A stretch of DNA of 64,000 bases, taken from assembly GCF_001418345.1 (NCBI RefSeq), contig NZ_LIPW01000002.1, forward strand, positions 1 through 64,000. The letters are read 5' to 3'. Position 1 is the first letter of the stretch. Each line of letters begins with the position of its first letter. Below, piece by piece: positions 16,325 to 24,926 of the stretch. The notes beneath the pieces are model-generated. The model was given only the letters and a program-made list of their open reading frames with translations, had not been told where the DNA came from and made no database searches. This DNA is from Pseudidiomarina woesei (GTDB taxonomy: Bacteria > Pseudomonadota > Gammaproteobacteria > Enterobacterales > Alteromonadaceae). A program made the translations under genes and the position numbers.

Positions 16325-17926
16325 CTAAAGCTTGTTGACATTTTCGATGTAAAATTTTGCTTGGGTGCGCAATGACTTTTTCTCAGATTCCGAACGCTGT
16401 TCCCATTGTTTAGTCATCAGAGCCATACGCGGATTGGTTTTTAATTTGTTAAAGTGCTGATCAATAAAGTTCCAGTATAGGCTATTAAACGGACAGGCAC
16501 GCTCGCCTACCTTTTTGTCCACTTGATATGCGCAAGACTGGCAGTAATTGGACATTTTATTGATATAACTGCCGCTGGAAATATACGGTTTGGTTGCTAA
16601 AATGCCGCCATCTGCAAATTGGCTCATACCGCGCGTGTTAGGCAACTCTACCCATTCAATAGCATCATTATAAATACCCAAATACCAGCTATCGACAGTC
16701 GTGGGATTAACGCCCAATAGCAAGGCGAAATTTCCAGTGACCATTAGCCGTTGGATGTGATGCGCATAAGCAAATTCCAATGACTGTTTAACTGTATGCG
16801 AAAGACACGCCATTTGCGTTGCGCCGGTCCAATAAAAATCAGGCAGGGTATTGCTGTTATCAAAAAAGTTGAACTCTGCATAGGTTGGCATGCGCTGCCA
16901 ATAAATTGCACGTATGAATTCACGCCAGCCGATAATTTGCCGGATAAAGCCTTCAATTTGCGCTCGATCTATAACGTCTTGGTGTTGTTGCCAGTAGCTT
17001 AAAGCGCGTTCGACCACCTCTCGCGGCGAGAGCATCTTGGTATTTAATGAAAATGAAATTCGCGCATGGTAGAGCGCCCAAAAGTCGGTATGCATGGCGT
17101 CTTGAAAACGTCCAAAATTTGGTAGTAAATATTGGATAAAGTAATCAAGTAATTGTCTTGATTCCGCACGGTTTATTGGCCAAAGGTAATTTTTTGCATC
17201 AACTGTACCTATGGTTTTGACCTGTTGTCGAGCAAGCATGGCAGCGAGTTCACTCACGTCGTGACCAAAGCAAAGTGGCGCGGGCGGAGTTTGCTCTTTG
17301 GGTAATTTATTACGATTTTCTTTGTCATAATTCCATTTACCGCCAAGCGGTTTGCCGCCGCGCATTAGATACCCCGTTGATTTGCGCATTCGGCGGTAAA
17401 AGGTCTCCATAACCACCTGTTTTTGCTGCCCAAACCAATCATCTAACACGCTTCGTTGGCAGAGAAAATGTTCAGTATCAAACCACTCAACCGCAATTGA
17501 TTGCGCCGCCGAAAAATCTTGTAACTGTTTGTCTAGCCGATATTCGTCAGGTTGTTGTATCGAGAACTTTTCGAGCTGCGGCAATACTGTTGAGAGTGCT
17601 GTTAAATTACCGGTTATGTCTTGTTGGTTGCGCTTAGCATCTAGCGTGAAATAAAACACCTGATGGCCAGCGCTTGCTAATGCCTGAGCAAACTGCCGCA
17701 TGGCCGCAAAAAAGCCGATAACTTTTTGAATATGGTGGGTGACATAGTCAGTTTCTTGTCTAATTTCCATGAGTACAAACAGGCGCTTTGTGTTCACGGC
17801 TTTGAACCAACTATGGCTAGCATTGAGTTGGTCGCCAAGTATCAACGCAACCTCAGAAATAGCTAGGTCGGCTAGTGCTGATAAATCAGTATGGCAGCGA
17901 GAAATATCGCCTACGGGTGTCGTCAT
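16325..17926 (-). CDS. Cryptochrome/photolyase-like protein, FeS-BCP/PhrB type
   Basis: A member of the iron-sulphur bacterial cryptochrome and photolyase group; characterised members repair (6-4) photoproducts using FAD. The N-terminal antenna domain starts with LILGDQLN (29-35). The C-terminal FAD domain holds Cys374, Cys462, Cys465 and Cys478 (QMAC, NYCQSC, RACPF). Their spacing of 88, 3 and 13 is the same, from memory, as the four [4Fe-4S] ligands of Agrobacterium PhrB. The 533 residues fit the group. It is not a class I CPD photolyase. Whether it repairs DNA or only senses light cannot be told from sequence. blc follows 12 bases downstream. Confidence 0.9.
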   Translation of the reverse strand: MTTPVGDISRCHTDLSALADLAISEVALILGDQLNASHSWFKAVNTKRLFVLMEIRQETDYVTHHIQKVIGFFAAMRQFAQALASAGHQVFYFTLDAKRNQQDITGNLTALSTVLPQLEKFSIQQPDEYRLDKQLQDFSAAQSIAVEWFDTEHFLCQRSVLDDWFGQQKQVVMETFYRRMRKSTGYLMRGGKPLGGKWNYDKENRNKLPKEQTPPAPLCFGHDVSELAAMLARQQVKTIGTVDAKNYLWPINRAESRQLLDYFIQYLLPNFGRFQDAMHTDFWALYHARISFSLNTKMLSPREVVERALSYWQQHQDVIDRAQIEGFIRQIIGWREFIRAIYWQRMPTYAEFNFFDNSNTLPDFYWTGATQMACLSHTVKQSLEFAYAHHIQRLMVTGNFALLLGVNPTTVDSWYLGIYNDAIEWVELPNTRGMSQFADGGILATKPYISSGSYINKMSNYCQSCAYQVDKKVGERACPFNSLYWNFIDQHFNKLKTNPRMALMTKQWEQRSESEKKSLRTQAKFYIENVNKL

Positions 17927-17999
17927 AAGTTAAGATTTAGCTAAGTTGTCCGCTATAATAGCTAATTACGTGTTTTCACGTGGCGAGATCACCTAAAAT

Positions 18000-18028
18000 T
18001 TGGCATTATGCAGCGTTAGATAGATAAA
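18000..18028 (+). promoter_or_regulatory. Possible promoter for glycosyltransferase-like gene
   Basis: TTGGCA (18000-18005) and GATAAA (18023-18028) with a 17-base spacer. The -35 is near consensus and the -10 is weaker. A TATAAT at 17954-17959 has no good -35 partner. Confidence 0.35.
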
Positions 18029-18047
18029 CCTTCTAGGTAGGATACAC

Positions 18048-18788
18048 ATGCAACCAGTAAATATTATTTGTATTAAATGGGGCAAGAAATACGGCTCTGA
18101 CTATGTGAACACTTTGTACTCAATGGTAAGCCGTAATATTTCGATTCCTTACCGCTTTGTGTGTTTTACAGATGACGCCGAAGGCATTCGCGACGAAGTT
18201 GAAGTGAAGCCAATTCCTGAAATTGGTTTTGAAGATTTTGACCAACGTAAGCCGTGGACATTTGCGCATGGTTGGTTGAAGTTAACCTGCTTTGCAGACC
18301 CTTTGTATGATTTGCAAGGGCAAACGTTATTCCTTGATCTTGATATCGTTATTGTTGGTAGCTTGGACGAGTTCTTTGAGCCTGAAGGTGACTTCTTAGT
18401 TATTAAAGAATGGGACAAGTCAGATGCGACCGGCAATACGTCGGTATTTCGCTTTAACATTGGCGCCCATGTTGATGCGCTTGAGCACCTTAAGGCTGAC
18501 CCTGTGGGCTCACGCAAAGATGTACGCAACGAACAAGAGTTTATTACCCAGTTCGTTGCTCGCCAAGGCAAATTAAAATATTGGCCAGCACAGTGGTGTC
18601 GTAGCTTCAAGCGTCATTGTTTACGTCCATTCCCGTTAAGCTTCTTCCAACAGCCGCGTATTCCAGAAGGCGCGAAAGTAATTATTTTCCACGGGCGGCC
18701 GCATCCTGACGACGCAATGGCGGGGCGCAGTGGTAAATGGTATCGCAAAGTGTTACCAACCACGTGGATTAAAGAGTACTGGCGCTAA
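18048..18788 (+). CDS. Glycosyltransferase-like protein with DxD motif
   Basis: A 246-residue soluble protein with a nucleotide-diphospho-sugar transferase look. The N-terminus VNIICIKWGKKYG and the YRFVCFTDD block resemble the first nucleotide-binding strands of GT8-like enzymes. FLDLDIVIV (95-103) carries a DxD motif (Asp97, Asp99) for metal and sugar nucleotide. The C-terminal FHGRPHPDD block resembles the HG metal-ligand motif of GT8 enzymes. The ribosome site AGGTAGG precedes the ATG by 6 bases. It lies 7 bases before the Kdo transferase-kinase fusion on the same strand, so a role in LPS core building is plausible. I cannot assign donor or acceptor. Confidence 0.75.
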   Translation: MQPVNIICIKWGKKYGSDYVNTLYSMVSRNISIPYRFVCFTDDAEGIRDEVEVKPIPEIGFEDFDQRKPWTFAHGWLKLTCFADPLYDLQGQTLFLDLDIVIVGSLDEFFEPEGDFLVIKEWDKSDATGNTSVFRFNIGAHVDALEHLKADPVGSRKDVRNEQEFITQFVARQGKLKYWPAQWCRSFKRHCLRPFPLSFFQQPRIPEGAKVIIFHGRPHPDDAMAGRSGKWYRKVLPTTWIKEYWR

Positions 18789-18795
18789 GTTTTTT

Positions 18796-20817
18796 ATGAC
18801 CTTCTGGTACCGACTGCTTATTCGTCTTGCTACGCCATTAGTGTTTGTTTATCTGTGGCTTCGTGGGGCGAAGGCGCCTGCCTACCGTCAGCGGTGGGCA
18901 GAGCGCTTAGCTAAGCAGCGTGTTCCAGTACAAGCGCGCGATGGCATTATTATTCATTGCGTTTCGGTGGGTGAAACAGTAGCGGCGCGAGGCCTCATTG
19001 AGGCTGTGTTAGCTGCTTATCCGCATTTACCAGTAACCCTTACCTCAATGACACCCACGGCATCTGATTTAGCACAAAAGCTCTTTGGTGAACGGGTTTT
19101 TCACACTTATTTGCCAATTGATACGCCCGGTGCAATGCGGCGATTTTTTAATAAATTTAACCCACGCATAATAATTATTTTAGAAACTGAGTTATGGCCA
19201 TGCATGCTTGCGCAGGCAACCTTGCGTCAAATTCCCGTGATGCTTGTGAACGCGCGAATGTCTGAGCGCTCTGCTAAAGGCTATAAAAAATATGCGTGGT
19301 TGGTTGGGCCAATTTGGCAACAGGTGAGCTTTATTGCCGCACAAACGCAGGTTAGTGCAGATAACTTCAAGCAATTGGGGGTTGCACAAGAAAAACTAGC
19401 TGTTCGGGGTAACTTGAAACATGATATTCAGGTGCCGTTATCGACATTCGAACAAGCTGCGCAATGGCGTGAAAAGCTGAAACGTCCGATATTGTTGGCG
19501 GCCAGCACTCATCAAGGCGAAGACGAACAAATTCTGGATGCATTTAGGCAGATTTTAAACGATTACCCGACCGCACTTCTCATGATTGTTCCGCGTCACC
19601 CGGAGCGTTTCAACAGCGTTGCGCAGCTTATAGAGCAGGAACAGTTATGTTACACGCGGCGCAGTTTTGCAGAAGCAATACTGCCAAAGCATCAGGTTTT
19701 TCTTGCCGATACTATGGGTGAATTAATGCTCTGGTATGCGCTTGCTGACATTGCCTTTGTGGGCGGAAGTTTGATTGAACGAGGTGGGCATAATCCGTTA
19801 GAGCCCATTGCTACGAAAACGCCCGTAGTTTCAGGTCCGCATGTATTTAATTTTGAATCACTGTTTGCAAGACTTGAGCAATGCCAAGGGGTTCGTATTG
19901 CCGAAAATACACAGCAATTGGCAGATATTTGGCGTCAGCTTTTGGCACAGCGTGAATTAGCTGTAGCGCTCACAACCAAGGCCGAACAAGAGTTTAAAAA
20001 CGACCAAGGCGCCACCGCTGCCATGCTAGATGATATTTTAACCGTATTGACGGCCCCAGATAACAGTGCGCAAAGGACAATGTTCATGATGAAAACCGAG
20101 AACCCAGACAAAAACACCACAATTTGGTTCGACCCAGATGTTTTAGCTGAATGCCCGAGCAGCTTCTTTGAGCCCGAATATTGGCAACAACAAAATAAAG
20201 TCAAAGGGTCTGCGACTGGCCGCAGTACTGCATTTTTTGTTGATGCAGGCGCGCACGGGTTATTATTGCGTCATTACTATCGTGGTGGCTTAGTTGGTAA
20301 ATTTAATAAAGATCGCTTTAAGCGTGAAGCTATACCTCAAAGCCGTGCTATGGCAGAGTTCTCGTTGCTGCTAAAACTGCGCGAACTCAAATTACCGGTG
20401 CCACGCCCGGTTGCTGCTCGACACGTGAAAGCCTCTTTGTGGGGGTATCGCGCTGATATTTTGGTTGAAGTAATACCTAATGCACAAGATACATTTAAAG
20501 TTTTGCAGCAGCAGCAATTAAACGAACAAGAATGGTTCCATATTGGAAAAACAATTCGCCAGTTGCACGATGCCGGCGTATATCATTCCGACCTAAACTG
20601 TCACAATATTATGCTTGATGCAGATGGTGCGATATGGATTGTGGATTTCGACAAATGTGGATTCAAGCAGGCGGGAGAATGGCGCGAGGCTAACTTGCAA
20701 CGTTTATTGCGCTCATTAAACAAAGAACTAAATAAAGCCAAAGAAGCCAACCGCGATTTTCATTTTGATGAAGCACGCGATTGGCCTTTATTAGAGCGCG
20801 GGTATCGCGCTAACTAA
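18796..20817 (+). CDS. Fused Kdo transferase (WaaA/KdtA) - Kdo kinase (KdkA)
   Basis: One uninterrupted frame of 673 residues that joins two LPS enzymes. Residues 1-428 are a full Kdo transferase, which puts Kdo on lipid IVA: N-terminal membrane anchor, CVSVGE with base Glu60, ETELWP, STHQGEDE, PRHPERF and GGSLIERGGHNPLEP. From about 432 to the end is a full-length Kdo kinase, which phosphorylates O-4 of Kdo: HYYRGGLVGKFNKDRFKRE and the kinase loop HSDLNCHN (Asp599, Asn604) with DFD (Asp617). I chose ATG 18796 because it gives the usual WaaA N-terminus; an upstream in-frame ATG lies inside the previous gene. AAAGGA with ATGs at 20080, 20086 and 20089 at the joint could also give free KdkA. 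Confidence 0.93.
   Translation: MTFWYRLLIRLATPLVFVYLWLRGAKAPAYRQRWAERLAKQRVPVQARDGIIIHCVSVGETVAARGLIEAVLAAYPHLPVTLTSMTPTASDLAQKLFGERVFHTYLPIDTPGAMRRFFNKFNPRIIIILETELWPCMLAQATLRQIPVMLVNARMSERSAKGYKKYAWLVGPIWQQVSFIAAQTQVSADNFKQLGVAQEKLAVRGNLKHDIQVPLSTFEQAAQWREKLKRPILLAASTHQGEDEQILDAFRQILNDYPTALLMIVPRHPERFNSVAQLIEQEQLCYTRRSFAEAILPKHQVFLADTMGELMLWYALADIAFVGGSLIERGGHNPLEPIATKTPVVSGPHVFNFESLFARLEQCQGVRIAENTQQLADIWRQLLAQRELAVALTTKAEQEFKNDQGATAAMLDDILTVLTAPDNSAQRTMFMMKTENPDKNTTIWFDPDVLAECPSSFFEPEYWQQQNKVKGSATGRSTAFFVDAGAHGLLLRHYYRGGLVGKFNKDRFKREAIPQSRAMAEFSLLLKLRELKLPVPRPVAARHVKASLWGYRADILVEVIPNAQDTFKVLQQQQLNEQEWFHIGKTIRQLHDAGVYHSDLNCHNIMLDADGAIWIVDFDKCGFKQAGEWREANLQRLLRSLNKELNKAKEANRDFHFDEARDWPLLERGYRAN
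20072..20091 (+). promoter_or_regulatory. Possible internal ribosome site for separate KdkA
   Basis: AAAGGA (20072-20077) is followed 8 bases later by an in-frame ATG (20086), with further in-frame ATGs at 20080 and 20089. This lies exactly at the joint of the transferase and kinase domains, so kinase alone could be made by internal initiation. Confidence 0.4.
20795..20811 (+). terminator. Hairpin at the end of waaA-kdkA
   Basis: AGCGCG (20795-20800) and CGCGCT (20806-20811) form a 6-bp GC-rich stem with loop GGTAT, in the last codons of the fusion gene and facing the convergent proA end. No T-run follows, so it is at best a weak terminator. Confidence 0.35.
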
Positions 20818-20823
20818 ATGTCA

Positions 20824-22077
20824 TTACTCGCGAATTTGGCCTGTGCCAGTCACGACAAATTTCTCCGTCGTTAGTGCTTGCAAGCCCATTGGGCCATACG
20901 CGTGTAGTTTACTGGTTGAAATGCCAATTTCAGCACCTAAGCCCAGTTGTCCACCATCACTGAAGCGTGAAGACGCATTCGCCATGGTTACTGCTGAGTC
21001 AACTTCACGAATGAATCGCTCTGCGGCATCTTTATTTTCGGTAACGATAACCTCGGTATGGCCGCTACCAAACTGATGAATGTGATCAAGCGCTTGGTCA
21101 AAATCAGCTACGGTACGCACGGCAATTTCAAGAGCCAAGTACTCTTCACCAAAGGCATCGTCCGCAATCACGTCGGCATTATCGAAGTATCCAGCTGATT
21201 TAGCATCGCTGTGAATAACCACACTTTTTTCAGCCAGCGCCTTAGCTACCTTAGGTAAAAACGTTGCCGCAATGTCTTGGTGCACCAGTAAACCTTCAAG
21301 TGCGTTGCAAACGCCTGTGCGTTGGGTTTTACCATTAAGCAAAATACTCAGTGCTTTGTCTAAATCAGCGTCTTTGTCGACATACAAGTGGCACACACCT
21401 TTATAGTGCTGAATGACAGGGATTTTACTGTTATCGCTGACGAAGTGAATCAAGCCTTCGCCGCCACGAGGAATAACCAAGTCGATGTACTTGTCCTGTT
21501 TGAGTAACTCATTCATGAGCTCGCGGTCAGGTGAAGGAACCACGGTGATCACATCTTCAGGTAAATCACTGTCACGCAGCGCCTGGTGCAATGCTTTAGC
21601 AATCGCTTTGCTGGTTTCTATTGCTTCGCGGCCACAACGTAAAATAACAGCGTTGCCAGATTTGAAACATAAGGCACCAGCGTCTGCTGTTACATTCGGG
21701 CGCGCCTCGTAAATCATGCAAATAACGCCTAGCGGAATACGCATTTTATCGACTTGAATGCCGTTAGGGCGTGTTTCAAAAGCTTTACGCTCACCGACTG
21801 GGTCAGCAAGTTCAATGATTTCTTCTATAGCGCTCGCCATACCTTCAACTCGCTCAGCATTGAGCTGCAAACGATCTAACATGGCGTCCGACAGGCCTTT
21901 TTCACGCCCAGCAATCATGTCTTGTTCGTTAACCTTCAGAATGTCGTCTTGAGCGGCGCGAATGGCATCGGCCATGCGCTGCAATACCTGGTTCTTTTTT
22001 GCTTCTGATAAGGTTGCTACTGCACGCGCAGCTACGGCTGCACGTTTTGAGATTTGTTCTGCTAACTGGGTACTCAT
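20824..22077 (-). CDS. proA: Gamma-glutamyl phosphate reductase ProA
   Basis: Reduces gamma-glutamyl phosphate to glutamate semialdehyde with NADPH, step two of proline synthesis. The 417 residues equal E. coli ProA in length. The aldehyde-dehydrogenase fold is clear: IPLGVICMIYEARPNVT near the NADP site, FKSGNAVILRCGREA, IPRGGEGLI, and the catalytic cysteine in RTGVCNALE. The ATG overlaps the proB stop (ATGA, 22074-22077), so ProB and ProA are made together, as needed to channel the unstable phosphate. It ends 6 bases from the convergent waaA-kdkA gene. Confidence 0.97.
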   Translation of the reverse strand: MSTQLAEQISKRAAVAARAVATLSEAKKNQVLQRMADAIRAAQDDILKVNEQDMIAGREKGLSDAMLDRLQLNAERVEGMASAIEEIIELADPVGERKAFETRPNGIQVDKMRIPLGVICMIYEARPNVTADAGALCFKSGNAVILRCGREAIETSKAIAKALHQALRDSDLPEDVITVVPSPDRELMNELLKQDKYIDLVIPRGGEGLIHFVSDNSKIPVIQHYKGVCHLYVDKDADLDKALSILLNGKTQRTGVCNALEGLLVHQDIAATFLPKVAKALAEKSVVIHSDAKSAGYFDNADVIADDAFGEEYLALEIAVRTVADFDQALDHIHQFGSGHTEVIVTENKDAAERFIREVDSAVTMANASSRFSDGGQLGLGAEIGISTSKLHAYGPMGLQALTTEKFVVTGTGQIRE

Positions 22078-23186
22078 TCGTCCTCCAGAATCATTAAATC
22101 GTTACTTTCGATGACTTCAGTGATTGGGCTGTAACCATAAGCTTCTGCGATATCGCTTACTTCTTGGCCCTTTATGTGCATCAATTCGTGCGAACTGTAT
22201 TGGCAAATACCTTTGCCAATCGCTTCGGCATTGCTGCCACTGCGAATCACCACCGCGTCGCCGCGATTAAAGTCACCTTGAATATCAACAATACCGCTGG
22301 TGGTTAGGGCTTCACCTTTACCTAACGCGTCGGCTGCTATGTCATCAATAACCAGCTCGCCTTGAGCAATAAGCGTGTGGCGTAACCAGTGCTTCTTGTT
22401 ACTCATAGGGTCTTGCTGGCGCTTAAACAGCGTGCCGGGGTTGTTGCCACGGAGCATGTGCTCAAACGTTGCACCCTTGCGGCCATTTACGATGTATGTG
22501 TCAATACCATGCGACGTTGCTTTTTCGGCGGCCTCGATTTTTGTACGCATACCGCCGGTCGCGATTTTATTTGTGGTGCCGCCGGCTAAAGCAAAAATTT
22601 CTTCGGTAATTTCATCAACTTGAGAAATCTTTTTGGCATCAGGTTTTACTCGCGGATCAGCATCAAACAAACCATCGATGTCTGAACAGATAATCAGAGC
22701 ATCGGCATCCACTAGGGTTGCCACCATAGCCGCTAGGTTGTCATTGTCACCCACTTTCATTTCATCTGTTGCTAATGCGTCGTTTTCATTAACCACAGGT
22801 AATACATCGTGTTCTAACAATGTTTTTAAAGTGTTGCGAACACTCACGTAACGTGCGCGATCACGCAAATCACCATGGGTCATCAACACTTGAGCGCATG
22901 AGAAGTCGAAGAACCGTGACCAATTAGCCATCATGTCGTTTTGTCCCACGGCAGCCATCGCTTTTTTGACGGTGACGGGAATGGTTTCACCTTCGTAAGC
23001 AATATGCTTGCGACCGGCAGCAGCGCTGCCTGATGAAACTAAGACAATTTCTTGACCGCGTTCGCGACATTCAATAATAAAACGCGCGATCGCTAATAAG
23101 TATTTACTGCTCGTTCCTGTATCGTCTGGCGCAATCAACGCACTGCCTACTTTAAGTACAGCACGCTGCCAGGAAGGCATCTCCAT
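22074..23186 (-). CDS. proB: Glutamate 5-kinase ProB
   Basis: Phosphorylates glutamate with ATP, the first and proline-inhibited step of proline synthesis. Residues 1 to about 260 are the amino-acid kinase domain (VLKVGSALI, VSSGSAAAGR, NENDA, GDNDNLAAMVA, TGGMRTKIEAA). Residues about 275-360 are a PUA domain (GIVDIQGDFNRGDAVVI). At 370 residues it matches E. coli (367). GAGGGAG precedes the ATG by about 6 bases. It is the first gene of proBA. The 190 bases before it, up to yggX, hold only the yggX terminator and the likely proBA promoter, which I cannot pinpoint. Confidence 0.97.
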   Translation of the reverse strand: MEMPSWQRAVLKVGSALIAPDDTGTSSKYLLAIARFIIECRERGQEIVLVSSGSAAAGRKHIAYEGETIPVTVKKAMAAVGQNDMMANWSRFFDFSCAQVLMTHGDLRDRARYVSVRNTLKTLLEHDVLPVVNENDALATDEMKVGDNDNLAAMVATLVDADALIICSDIDGLFDADPRVKPDAKKISQVDEITEEIFALAGGTTNKIATGGMRTKIEAAEKATSHGIDTYIVNGRKGATFEHMLRGNNPGTLFKRQQDPMSNKKHWLRHTLIAQGELVIDDIAADALGKGEALTTSGIVDIQGDFNRGDAVVIRSGSNAEAIGKGICQYSSHELMHIKGQEVSDIAEAYGYSPITEVIESNDLMILEDE

Positions 23187-23341
23187 AACTACTCCCTCTT
23201 GAAAAATTCATATGTAGTCTAACAAATTTTACGGTGTTTCTCTAGGTTCGCGTGATAATCAGAAGATATGGTGAATATAAACCAGATAAAAATAACGAAT
23301 GAAGCACACTCTTTGCGGAAGTTTTACTGAATAGCAGGTAT

Positions 23342-23365
23342 AAAAAACCCCGCGAGGCGGGGTTT
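23342..23365 (-). terminator. Terminator of yggX
   Basis: A perfect 9-bp stem (23345-23353 with 23357-23365; AAACCCCGC/GCGGGGTTT) with loop GAG. On the minus strand it runs into a T-run (23347 down to 23342), directly after the yggX stop. Confidence 0.9.
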
Positions 23366-23375
23366 AGAGGACTAA

Positions 23376-23648
23376 TTACTTACTCGGAGGGGTGTAACCT
23401 TCAATATCAACCTCTTTTCCTTCAAAAAGGAAAGCTTTCATTTGCTCTTCAAGAAAACTGCGGGCGGTTGGGTCCATTAGGTTTAAACGCTTTTCATTAA
23501 TCAGCATAGTCTGCTTCTTTTGCCACTGTGCCCATGCTTCTTTTGAAATGTTATTAAAAATCTTCTCGCCTAATTCGCCAGGATAAAACTGAAAATCAAG
23601 GCCCTCAGCCTCTTTTTTTAAATACTCACAATATACGGTACGACTCAT
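23376..23648 (-). CDS. yggX: Iron-trafficking / oxidative damage protection protein YggX
   Basis: A small cytoplasmic protein (90 residues) that protects FeS clusters from oxidants and is proposed to carry Fe(II). The N-terminus [17 protein letters not shown] with conserved Cys6-7 region, [23 protein letters not shown] and the FLFEG block are all as in E. coli YggX (91 residues). Downstream of mutY on the same strand with about 75 bases between, the order known from E. coli. YggX and the FeS enzyme MutY are functionally linked through cluster repair. Confidence 0.96.
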   Translation of the reverse strand: MSRTVYCEYLKKEAEGLDFQFYPGELGEKIFNNISKEAWAQWQKKQTMLINEKRLNLMDPTARSFLEEQMKAFLFEGKEVDIEGYTPPSK

Positions 23649-23722
23649 GATGACCTCATGTCTAGAAGCTTCGAGGCTGCCATTTTACGGCGCATGAAGA
23701 CAGCATTGCAAATTCATTACCA

Positions 23723-24775
23723 TTACGAATTGCGCAACAGCTGTAATTGTGTATCAAGATATTTACGAATTGGCGCTGGTAATCCAACTTGATCAAGATC
23801 TTCGAGCGCAATACGTTTTAGCGATGTGTGATGTAGGCGTTCGGCCTTACTTTCTGAGCTTGCACTATATACCAGAGCCTTAAGCCGATAATGGGAAAAA
23901 ACATGTTTGAATGAGCCATGTTCAGCAAAAATGCCAGACGCTTTTTTTAATTCGGGAAAGCTCCAAAGGCGCGGCCAAATGCCATCACCTGGACGTTGTT
24001 CAAGCAACAAGCCGGCATTAGTTAACGAAAACAAAAAATAGCCTTGCTTGGTTGGTATCTGCTTTTTTCGCTTTGCAGTTGGCAATGTGTCTACTCTGTT
24101 TGTCGCTAAAGCATTGCATGTTTCTTGTAGTGGACATTCGTCACAGTTTGGCTGACGCGGTTTACAAATGGTCGCCCCTAAATCTAAAAGGCCTTGAGCA
24201 TAAGAGCGGTTGCTATGGTTTGGGGTATAGTTTTCAGCTAATTGCCATAGCTGTCTATTTATACTTGTTGTGGTTAAATCTCCGACGATGCCAAAGTAGC
24301 GAGCAAATAAACGTTTCACATTACCATCCACAATGGCTGCTGGCTTGTCGAATGCAAATGCGGTGATTGCACCGGCTGTATAGGGACCAACGCCGGGCAC
24401 CTCGCGCAACAACTCTGGCAAGTCAGGAAGCTGCCCGTTACACTCAGCGACAACATATTGCGCTGCGCGATGCAGATTTCGCGCTCGCGAATAATAGCCA
24501 AGGCCTTGCCAAGCACTCAACACTTGATCTTCTTCGGCGTTTGCTAACGTATTGAAATCTGGGAATTTAGCAATCCAGTTGTGAAAATATGGAATAACGG
24601 TGCTGACTTGTGTCTGTTGTAACATCAACTCACTAACTAACACATGGTAGGGGTGATTGAGTTGTTGCCAAGGTAAGTCATGACGACCGTGTTGACGCTG
24701 CCAGCTAATCACTCGCTTGGCGAACTTATTTGGTGCCAATGGAATAGGCGAATTTGCGTTGTTTTTCTGTGTCAT
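23723..24775 (-). CDS. mutY: A/G-specific adenine DNA glycosylase MutY
   Basis: Removes adenine mispaired with 8-oxoguanine. Residues 1 to about 225 are the HhH-GPD and FeS part: SELMLQQTQV with catalytic Glu49, the helix-hairpin-helix VPGVGPYTAGA (126-136) with Asp150 after it, and four cysteines C204-X6-C211-X2-C214-X5-C220 for the [4Fe-4S] cluster, the same spacing as in E. coli MutY. The C-terminal 120 residues form the NUDIX-like 8-oxoG recognition domain (FLFSLTNAGLLLEQRPGDGIWPRLW). The 350 residues equal E. coli's length. It is divergent from the OmpA-family gene. Confidence 0.96.
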   Translation of the reverse strand: MTQKNNANSPIPLAPNKFAKRVISWQRQHGRHDLPWQQLNHPYHVLVSELMLQQTQVSTVIPYFHNWIAKFPDFNTLANAEEDQVLSAWQGLGYYSRARNLHRAAQYVVAECNGQLPDLPELLREVPGVGPYTAGAITAFAFDKPAAIVDGNVKRLFARYFGIVGDLTTTSINRQLWQLAENYTPNHSNRSYAQGLLDLGATICKPRQPNCDECPLQETCNALATNRVDTLPTAKRKKQIPTKQGYFLFSLTNAGLLLEQRPGDGIWPRLWSFPELKKASGIFAEHGSFKHVFSHYRLKALVYSASSESKAERLHHTSLKRIALEDLDQVGLPAPIRKYLDTQLQLLRNS

Positions 24776-24859
24776 GACAATTTCGTAAGTAGGTTGTTAA
24801 AAAAATTGAAAATAAACTGTAAAGTAGTATGGATACAGGAATTTTTTTTGTATTTGATC

Positions 24860-24865
24860 TATACT
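24860..24865 (+). promoter_or_regulatory. Possible -10 box of the ompA-like gene
   Basis: TATACT lies about 60 bases before the ATG at 24927. The -35 partner at a 17-base spacing is GGAATT, poor for sigma-70, so the promoter is only tentatively placed. Confidence 0.3.
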
Positions 24866-24926
24866 ATGTAAAAGTTTCAAGCATTACACCTTGAATCCGA
24901 CAATGAGAAAATATAAGGAGCATCTC

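Noticed and set aside
18149-18610. 153-codon minus-strand frame opposite the glycosyltransferase-like gene
   Set aside because: The plus-strand frame has a ribosome site, a DxD motif and operon context; the minus frame has none.
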